A stretch of DNA of 64,000 nt from Thiothrix winogradskyi. Its GTDB lineage: Bacteria; Pseudomonadota; Gammaproteobacteria; Thiotrichales; Thiotrichaceae. The stretch covers positions 992,001 to 1,056,000 of the forward strand of contig NZ_CP091244.1 in assembly GCF_021650935.1 (NCBI RefSeq), given 5' to 3'. The position numbers and the translations under genes are program-made. How positions within the stretch are numbered: the first letter of the stretch is position 1; the number at the start of each line of letters is the position of its first letter. Shown piece by piece: positions 33,408 to 39,940 of the stretch. The notes below the pieces were generated by a model. The model was not told the DNA's origin, made no database searches, and saw nothing but the letters and a program-made list of their open reading frames with translations.

Positions 33408-34676
33408 GGGAACCTCTAAAAACCCGGCGTATTGCAACGGTTAGCGTTGGCCTATCGGCATTTTGTTAAAAAAACACCAACCCATCTCAATTTTTAGCAC
33501 ACCAAGCCACAATCAGGTTGTTTTTCCGCATTTTTGCTGTTTTTTCGGGAATTTCTCCATCAAATGGGCACAACTCCGCCCTCTCTGAGCGAACAGAGCC
33601 GACGCAGGTTATACACGGTTGCTTTGATGCTGAGGCCGAATACTGCCCGTGCCAACCCAATGCTGCGGATGGCTTTGCCACCCATCGCACAGATTGACCC
33701 AAACACATGCTCAACCCGTGCGCGGGGTCTGGCGATGCGGGTGTTGCGGCGTTTCTGGCAGTCGGATTGCGGCTTGCCTTTCTTGGCTTTGTGCTGGATG
33801 TGTAACCGCCAGCTACCTTGGTTGAGGCGTTGTTCACGGGATTGGTCTTCATAACCTTTGTCCGCCCATACGTCACGGCTGGTGTTGGCTCGGTCAAGCA
33901 CCGCTTCAAAATGGTTGGTGTCATGCTCTTTGGCGGTGCTGATGTGGCGTTTGCGGATGAGTTTGTATTTCCGATCGGCACTGATACTGAGTTTGTAGCC
34001 GTGGTAGCTTTTGCCGTGTTTTTTCGTCCAGCTTGCTTCCGTATCCTTTTGGCGACGTTGGCAGGTGTCCAGCCAGCGGGTGTTGCCGCTTGTTCCAACA
34101 GCGCTTTTTCTTCTTTGTGGAAATGTTGTTTAGGGGCTTCCACCAGCGTGGCATCGACGATTTGACCACCACGGGCAATAAAACCGTGTTGTTGTAATTG
34201 CCGTTGGACGGCATCAAACAGGGCATCCGCACCACCTGCCGCACTGATCCGTTCACGGAATACCCACAAGGTATTGGCATCCGGGATCGTGCTGGAATGA
34301 CGCAGGCCACAAAACCGTTGGAACGACAGCCGGTCAAGCAATTGGTATTCCAATGCCTCGTCCGACAGGTTGTACAGGTGTTGCAACACCAAGACCCGTA
34401 CCATCAGTTCCGTTGGGTAGGGTGGACGGCCTCCTCGCTTGTCACTTGGGCGTGGGGCGATGTGGTCGATTTCTGCTGCCAAGGCGACAAAGTTGACGTG
34501 CTGGTTCAGCGTGGACAGCAGGTCGCCCTTGCGGTCGAGTTTCTGTTCACGCTCTTCGGCGGCAAACAGACTGGTTTTGATGGCACTTTTCTTGGGCATG
34601 GCTAGTAACGGGGCGGTGGCTCAGATGAGCATTTTCTCACATTTGTGTGGGTATCAGTGGGTTTTTAGAGGTTCCC
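33408..34676 (-). mobile_element. IS5-family insertion sequence, 1269 bp
   Basis: Perfect 18-bp terminal inverted repeats GGGAACCTCTAAAAACCC at 33408-33425 and its complement at 34659-34676. The 4-bp target duplication ACAT lies at 33404-33407 and 34677-34680. It carries one frameshifted DDE transposase gene. The insertion falls directly at the ATG of the S8 protease gene. Confidence 0.92.
33560..34599 (-). pseudogene. IS5-family DDE transposase, frameshifted
   Basis: The N-terminal part (34599 to about 34050) shows the IS5-type start DHIAPRPSDKRGGRPPYP and RFCGLRHSSTIPDANTLW. The C-terminal part (about 34050 to 33560) is in another frame, with VWADKGYEDQS and RPRARVEHVFGSICAMGGKA. The frame breaks at a run of four A (minus strand; 34047-34050): one extra A would join VAKK-DTEASWTKKHG. 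The run is not a good -1 slip site, so the gene is probably inactive, or one base is missing from the sequence. Confidence 0.82.
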
Positions 34677-34680
34677 ACAT

Positions 34681-35006
34681 GTGAAGCCCCACAAATGAAA
34701 GATGTTGTGTTAAATTTAATTTAAATGAATCCTACTCTTTTCTTTTGATAAAGATTAATAGACGGCATATTATGCTGTTTTTCAACATAATTCGCCAAAA
34801 ACTTTTTAATTAAAGTTTGCTTTAAGTTGATTAAAATCAATGAATTAGATAATATCTTGTTTTTAAGCCCCTTGTGATTACTGATTGATATTTTATATCA
34901 TAAATTTAAATAACATTGCAACCACTAGTCTGAATTTCTCACATTATTGTCATAGAATGACCTGGAAATCTTACCCAGCCTACGTTTTGTGGCATGACAC
35001 TCTATC
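34681..35006. other. AT-rich gap: displaced 5' region of the S8 protease and junction to glnE copy
   Basis: No ORF or RNA gene is visible in these 326 bp. The part next to the IS is the sequence that stood upstream of the protease before the IS inserted, so its native promoter should be here. The right end meets the glnE fragment at about 35007. Confidence 0.6.
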
Positions 35007-36956
35007 TTTCGCTACCTCGATTACGGCGCGATTGAGCAATTGCGCGACATGAAAGCGATGATCAACCGCGAAGCCGAACGCCGGGGCAAATACCTCGATG
35101 TGAAACTCGGCACTGGCGGTATCCGTGAAATCGAATTTACGGCGCAAGTGTTTCAATTGATGCGCGGCGGGCGGATTCCCGAATTGCGGGGGCGTAGTTT
35201 GCTGCCGACGTTGGATGCGTTATTGGCACAGCAACTGCTGACGGCGGAAGAGTTTGAGGTGTTGCAACCAGCGTACTATTTCCTGCGCCGCACGGAAAAC
35301 CGCCTGCAAATGTGGAATGATGAACAGACGCATTCGCTGCCGACCACGCTAGAACGTCAAGCGTGCCTTGCCAGTTCGATGGGGTTTGCGGATTGGGCGA
35401 GTTTTGAGGCAGAACTGAATCGCCATCAGCAGGCGGTAGCGCAGATTTTCCAGCGAGTATTTGCGCTCGAAACGCAGGAAAGTCAGCCGATGCCGGAACA
35501 TCCTGCGATTCAGGCACTGTTGCACAGCCGTTTGTACAACACCTTGACCGATACCGGGCGCAGCCGTTTGAACCGCTTACTGCCTGCGTTGCTGGATGCG
35601 TGTAATGCCTTGGCTGATCCCGAACAGGCGTTGGAACGCTGTTTGCGGATTGTGCAAAAAATTGCGCCGCGTTCCGGCTATATTGCCATGCTCGCCGATC
35701 ACCCGAATGCGTTGGAACAATTCGTGCGCTTGGTCAGCGACAGTTTGTGGATTACCAGTCAATTGACCGATCACCCGATTTTGCTGGATCAATTGCTGGA
35801 TTCGCGCCAGTTGTATACGCCGCTGGATCGGGAGCAATTGGGCGCGGCATTGCGGCTGGAATTGGAGCGCATTGATCAGGGCGATACCGAACAGGTGATG
35901 GAACGTTTGCGTCAATTCAAGCAAGCGCAGGTATTGCGCGTTGCGGCGGCGGACATTACCGGCGTATTGCCGCTGATGAAGGTGTCGGATCAGTTGACTT
36001 GGATTGCAGAAGCCGTGTTAGAAGAAACTCAGCGGCATGTGTGGGAGACGATGACGGCGCAGACGGGCGTGCCAACTTATATCGCGGCTGCGCCGGAATA
36101 CCCCCCCATCCCCAGCCCTTCCCCCGCAAGGGGTGAAGGGAGCAAGATAGAAGAGGCGGGGTTTGCGATTATTGCTTACGGCAAACTCGGCGGTCTGGAA
36201 CTCGGTTACGGCTCTGATCTCGACATTATTTTCTTGCACGACAGTCACGGTACGGCGCAGCAAACCAATGGCAAGAAGACGCTGGAAAATGCGGTGTTTT
36301 ATGCACGATTTGCGCAGAAAATTATTCATACGCTGACGACGTTTACGCCAGCGGGACGCTTGTACGAAACCGATACGCGCTTGCGCCCTAGTGGGGCTTC
36401 GGGTTTGTTGGTGACGAGTTTGAATGCGTTTCGTACCTACCAGCAGGAAAAGGCGTGGGTGTGGGAACATCAGGCGTTGTTGCGGGCGCGGGTGATCACG
36501 GGTTCGGAGCGTTTGCGGGCGCAGTTTGAGCAGGTGCGTCACGAGATTTTATGTCAGTCGCGTGATAGGGCGGAGTTGCGCAAGCAGGTGATTGCGATGC
36601 GTCAGAAGATGTGGGACAGCATGGCGAGTAAGGATGCCCGCGTGTTTAACCTGAAAAAAGACCCCGGCGGGGTGACGGATATTGAATTTATTGTGCAATT
36701 CCTGATTTTGGCGCACGCGCATGAATACCCGGAACTGGTGCGCTGGAGCGACAATATCCGCCAACTTGATTCGTTGCAGGTGGCAGGCGTTTTACCAACG
36801 GACACAGCGGAAGCATTGGCGGATGCCTATCGGACGTTGCGTGACCGTATCCACGAATTGTCGTTGCAGGAGCAGGAAGCAGTGGTTGATGCGGGGCAGT
36901 TTATGCGTGAGCGTGAGGTGGTGCGGGCGGCTTGGGTTGGGTTGGTGGAGCAATAA
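35007..36956 (+). pseudogene. glnE: 5'-truncated second copy of glnE (C-terminal adenylyltransferase half)
   Basis: Homology to the full glnE begins near codon 257 (FRYLDYGAIEQLRD) and runs to the end. The frame is open for some 650 codons back to a TGA at 34995, but no ATG precedes 35049; TTG 35040 is the only earlier start. The N-terminal deadenylylating site is missing and the C-terminal AYGKLGGLELGYGSDLD is intact. Over the first roughly 300 bp about 16 bases differ from the full copy and only two change the residue. If translated, it could adenylylate but not deadenylylate. It carries its own in-frame insert at 36099-36144. Confidence 0.85.
36099..36144. repeat. Palindromic insert in the truncated glnE
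   Basis: A GC-rich element with arms CCCTTCCCC and GGGGTGAAGGG encodes PPIPSPSPARGEG in frame, right after TAQTGVP. The full-length glnE has the short CYKDETGEMQ here and no palindrome. Confidence 0.75.
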
Positions 36957-36996
36957 ATCCCCGCTGCCTTGAAAAACAGTCTGCTACCCGTCAATA

Positions 36997-37013
36997 TACA
37001 CATATTACGTGTA
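36997..37013 (+). promoter_or_regulatory. Possible toxin-antitoxin operator
   Basis: TACAC-ATATTAC-GTGTA is a 5-bp inverted repeat with a 7-nt centre, 15 nt upstream of the antitoxin start. Type II antitoxins of this kind usually bind such palindromes. Confidence 0.35.
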
Positions 37014-37028
37014 CACGGAGACTGTGCC

Positions 37029-37250
37029 ATGAATATCACCTTATCGGTTGACGATGCCCTCGTGACAGAAGCCCGTCGGGTTGCTACAACAATGGGTAAA
37101 AGCCTGAATCAGATTATCCGCGAATATTTGGAACATTTGACTCGCCAGCAAAAAACTGAGGCTGATTTCGATGAATTCGCCGCGTTGTGTGGGCAAGGCA
37201 ACTCGCACGGCTGGAAATTCAATCGGGATGAACTGCATGAAAGAGCGTAG
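37029..37250 (+). CDS. Ribbon-helix-helix antitoxin of a PIN toxin pair
   Basis: A 73-residue protein with the ribbon-helix-helix start NITLSVDDALVTEARRVA and an acidic toxin-binding tail. ATG 37029 has GGAG 8 nt upstream. Its stop overlaps the PIN gene by 14 nt, the usual antitoxin-toxin arrangement. It probably binds its own promoter region, where a small palindrome is visible. Confidence 0.8.
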   Translation: MNITLSVDDALVTEARRVATTMGKSLNQIIREYLEHLTRQQKTEADFDEFAALCGQGNSHGWKFNRDELHERA

Positions 37251-37653
37251 CTTTCTTGATACTAATATCCTGCTTTACACCGATGATAAAAAAGCCCCGG
37301 AGAAGCAGGCGCAAGCCCTCGCCCTGTTGAAATCCGGCTGGCAAACGGGCAATGCAGTCATTTCCACGCAGGTGTTGCAGGAATATTTTGCCGCTGCCAC
37401 TCGCAAACTGTCAGTACCCGTGGAAACCGCCCGCCGCAAGATCGAATTACTCAGTGCGCGTGCGGATGTGTTTAGCATTGCGCCTGACGATATTGTGCAA
37501 GCGATTGATTTGCATCGCCTGCACAGCTTTTCATTTTGGGATTCACTGATTGTACGCATGGCGCAGAAAAGTGCTTGTACCGTACTGTTTTCGGAAGACA
37601 TGCAGGATGGGCGGGTGATCGGTAATGTGCGGATTGTGAATCCGTTTGCTTAA
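37237..37653 (+). CDS. PIN-domain toxin (VapC-like)
   Basis: A 138-residue PIN RNase with the first acidic site in RSFLDTNILLYTDD, a Glu in TQVLQEYFAAA and a later Asp in FSFWDSLIVRMA. It is likely an mRNA or tRNA endonuclease neutralised by the upstream antitoxin. ATG 37237 lies inside the antitoxin gene. The pair follows the truncated glnE copy. Confidence 0.85.
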   Translation: MKERSFLDTNILLYTDDKKAPEKQAQALALLKSGWQTGNAVISTQVLQEYFAAATRKLSVPVETARRKIELLSARADVFSIAPDDIVQAIDLHRLHSFSFWDSLIVRMAQKSACTVLFSEDMQDGRVIGNVRIVNPFA

Positions 37654-37658
37654 CGCGC

Positions 37659-38924
37659 TCAATACAACATCCCAAACAACCACAACGGAATCCGCCTGCC
37701 ATCGCCGATGACCACATCATCGACCACAGCGTAGCCATCCGGGTGCTGGGCAAGCTGTTTGAGGGTTCTGCCCACGCCGCCAATTTCAAATACCCAGCGG
37801 TCATCCACGAGAAAATCGCCCTTGTCGTGGTAATGCACCTGATGCTGATAACCCAGTTGCGAGACAAAAAAACTTTCACGGAGTGAGCCGACATTGGGGC
37901 TAGCACACAGTGTGTAAAACAGGTTGGTGTTGTCCAGCAGCAGCTTATCCGGCTTGTTGACGGTACGCATTCCGCTGCCGCCGCGCACGCTATGCACCAG
38001 ACTGCCCGCGCTCATGCTGTCGAGATAGCGCGAAAGCGTCGGCCAAGACGTACCCACCCCCGCGCTCAGTTTGGAAATGTTCAATTCCACCGGGTCAGTG
38101 CTGCACAGCATGTACAGCAGCTTTTTCAGCTTATCCAGTTTGTCGGGGGCGATGCTGTAGAGGCTGGCAAGGTCGGAATCAATCGTCAGGTTGATCACTT
38201 CCAGCAGCTTGCTGGTGTAATTATCCAGCGATTCGCGGTAGAACGGGTAAGCGCCGTAACGCAGGTATTTCTTGAACTGTTCAATCGGGCGCAGCGTTTG
38301 CATGACATTTGCCGCCAAGTTGGCGTGATTGGCGAGGATGTCGGGCAGGGCATAGGCCGCAAACTGTTGCCCGGTTTCGATTTCCATGAATTCACGCAAT
38401 GACAGTACCGGCAGCTCATGCACCACCGCCCGCCGCGATAAATCCGCCAGTTCGTGTTCCAGCCGCAACGCCGACGAGCCGGAAAAGATCACCTGCAAAT
38501 CAAAGGTATCACGGATCGCCTTGAGGTGAATGGCAAAGCCTTTGCGCTTGTGGATTTCGTCGATCAGCAGCAGTTGCCCGCCTTCTTGGTAAAAGGTTTG
38601 CGCTAGGGCATACAGATCCACATCCACCATCGCCGGGTGGTCGCACGCAATGTACAGGATGCGGGAGGCTTCCAAGCCGCAGCTTTGCGCGTGTTGCAGA
38701 AGTACGGTGGTCTTGCCACAACCGCGTGCGCCCTTGATGCCGATCAGTTGTTCGCCGAAGTCGATACGAGTGTGCAGGAAACGGCGGTATTCTGGTTGCC
38801 GTCGGGCAAGGATTAAGGCGGATGTCTGACGGAGGATGGGGGGATCATCGTCTGTGAAACCTGTTTTAGTGAAAAGTGGCTTTAGTCTAAAGTGTAGTTT
38901 AGAGCAAAAAGCGAGAATTATCAC
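37659..38924 (-). CDS. AAA ATPase of the DUF4143/AAA_14 type
   Basis: A 421-residue P-loop protein. Walker A is GIKGARGCGKTTVLLQHAQ and Walker B is GQLLLIDEIHKRKG. A middle helical region (SLREFMEIETGQQFAAY) is followed by a C-terminal restriction-nuclease-like DUF4143 region (FFVSQLGYQH, WVFEIGGVG). Such proteins are frequent in accessory regions and have no clear assigned role. It is convergent with the PIN toxin gene, 5 nt away. The exact start is uncertain. Confidence 0.75.
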   Translation of the reverse strand: MIILAFCSKLHFRLKPLFTKTGFTDDDPPILRQTSALILARRQPEYRRFLHTRIDFGEQLIGIKGARGCGKTTVLLQHAQSCGLEASRILYIACDHPAMVDVDLYALAQTFYQEGGQLLLIDEIHKRKGFAIHLKAIRDTFDLQVIFSGSSALRLEHELADLSRRAVVHELPVLSLREFMEIETGQQFAAYALPDILANHANLAANVMQTLRPIEQFKKYLRYGAYPFYRESLDNYTSKLLEVINLTIDSDLASLYSIAPDKLDKLKKLLYMLCSTDPVELNISKLSAGVGTSWPTLSRYLDSMSAGSLVHSVRGGSGMRTVNKPDKLLLDNTNLFYTLCASPNVGSLRESFFVSQLGYQHQVHYHDKGDFLVDDRWVFEIGGVGRTLKQLAQHPDGYAVVDDVVIGDGRRIPLWLFGMLY

Positions 38925-38978
38925 TTACGGATTATGCTGGGCGATGATCATTGTAATCTTCCCTTGCTAGGGCAGCAA

Positions 38979-39042
38979 AGAGGGCAACCGCCGGTTGCCC
39001 CTACAGGGAATCGACTTAGGGGCGACCGGCGGTCGCCCTCTT
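38979..39042. repeat. Double-hairpin repeat element, GCCCCTACAGGGAA family
   Basis: Outer AGAGGGC...GCCCTCTT flank two small hairpins (GGGCAACCG-C-CGGTTGCCC and GGGCGACCG-G-CGGTCGCCC) separated by CCTACAGGGAATCGACTTA. The same frame of conserved outer and middle blocks with different hairpin stems occurs at 42601-42667. Confidence 0.8.
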
Positions 39043-39055
39043 CAATAGTGGTTCA

Positions 39056-39415
39056 TTAAGCAGCTAAACTGCTCAAGGTAAAATCGGTATGAATTTTCTG
39101 GTAAGGAATGCTCACACCCTTGTCATCCTGCTCAACGATACCCAGTTCTTTCAATGAATTAACGTCATCATGGATGCGATGCACATCCCGCTGGGTTTGC
39201 CGTGCTAATTCTCGCAGGCTGACTTTGCCCAGCCGTTGCAGCTTGCTGATCAGTTCCCAACGTTTGGGGGTGATAGCACGGAACAGGGCGGAAGGTGATT
39301 CAAACGTCAGGAATTCGCCCGCGTATTCGCCGGTTTTCCATGTGTTAACGAAACGCTGCTGCATTTCCTGCATGGCAGCATCTTCATCCAGAATGCGGAT
39401 TGTCAGTGTTCTCAT
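39056..39415 (-). CDS. HTH regulator of the TumA/HVO_A0114 antitoxin type, without toxin
   Basis: A 119-residue protein with a C-terminal winged helix (ITPKRWELISKLQRLGKVSL then RELARQTQRDVHRIHDDVNS). It resembles antitoxin-like DNA-binding proteins that normally sit next to a small TumE-type toxin gene. No such toxin gene is found on either side; a double-hairpin repeat lies just downstream. ATG 39415 is chosen for GAGGAGG 6 nt upstream. Confidence 0.65.
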   Translation of the reverse strand: MRTLTIRILDEDAAMQEMQQRFVNTWKTGEYAGEFLTFESPSALFRAITPKRWELISKLQRLGKVSLRELARQTQRDVHRIHDDVNSLKELGIVEQDDKGVSIPYQKIHTDFTLSSLAA

Positions 39416-39608
39416 GCTTGCCTCCTCTGCTGTGCTTATGTTGTCAGTCATAGCAACAAATGACAGAAGGGTCAATTGAGGGCAGAAAATCCGTCGCCGC
39501 GATGCAGACCTAAAGACCAAAATTCCCACCTGACAAATGCTGGCATATACAGTTGCTGTTCGATGGGCTTAACATCGTCACTCCCCAGCAATTTATTAAG
39601 GAGGCGTT

Positions 39609-39836
39609 ATGGGCGTAATCACCGTCAGATTGCCAGAAGACACCCACCAACGGGTCAAAACGCTGGCGTCATCCCGCAATATCAGCATCAACAAGCTGTA
39701 CGAAGAATTCACCATCATGGCACTCACCCAGTTTGATGCTGAAAACCGCTTCAAGGCACTTGCCAGCCGGGGCAACAAACAGCGTGGGTTGGAGCTGCTG
39801 AAAAAACTGCAAAACCATTACGGGGATGCTGACTGA
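39609..39836 (+). CDS. Small ribbon-helix-helix protein, orphan antitoxin-like
   Basis: A 75-residue protein starting GVITVRLPEDTHQRVKTLA, the beta strand-helix-helix pattern of Arc/CopG regulators, followed by a charged helical tail. A strong AAGGAGG ribosome site precedes it. No toxin gene follows; the next gene begins 105 nt downstream and is the SEFIR-STAND protein. It might regulate that gene (inference). Confidence 0.6.
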   Translation: MGVITVRLPEDTHQRVKTLASSRNISINKLYEEFTIMALTQFDAENRFKALASRGNKQRGLELLKKLQNHYGDAD

Positions 39837-39940
39837 ATTGACTTGATCATCTCTGGAGGGGATTTTCTTCGATTAGCCGGACAAAATCGCCGATAAACGG
39901 TATTATCAAGCCCATTGTAAAGTGAACAGGGCTTGCTCAC

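Noticed and set aside
27789..36956. glnE duplication as an assembly artefact
   Set aside because: The copies differ at many silent sites and carry different inserts, so they are separate sequences.
38979..39042. Possible CRISPR-like repeats
   Set aside because: Only a double hairpin in one copy here; no regularly spaced direct repeats with unique spacers, and no cas gene anywhere in the window.
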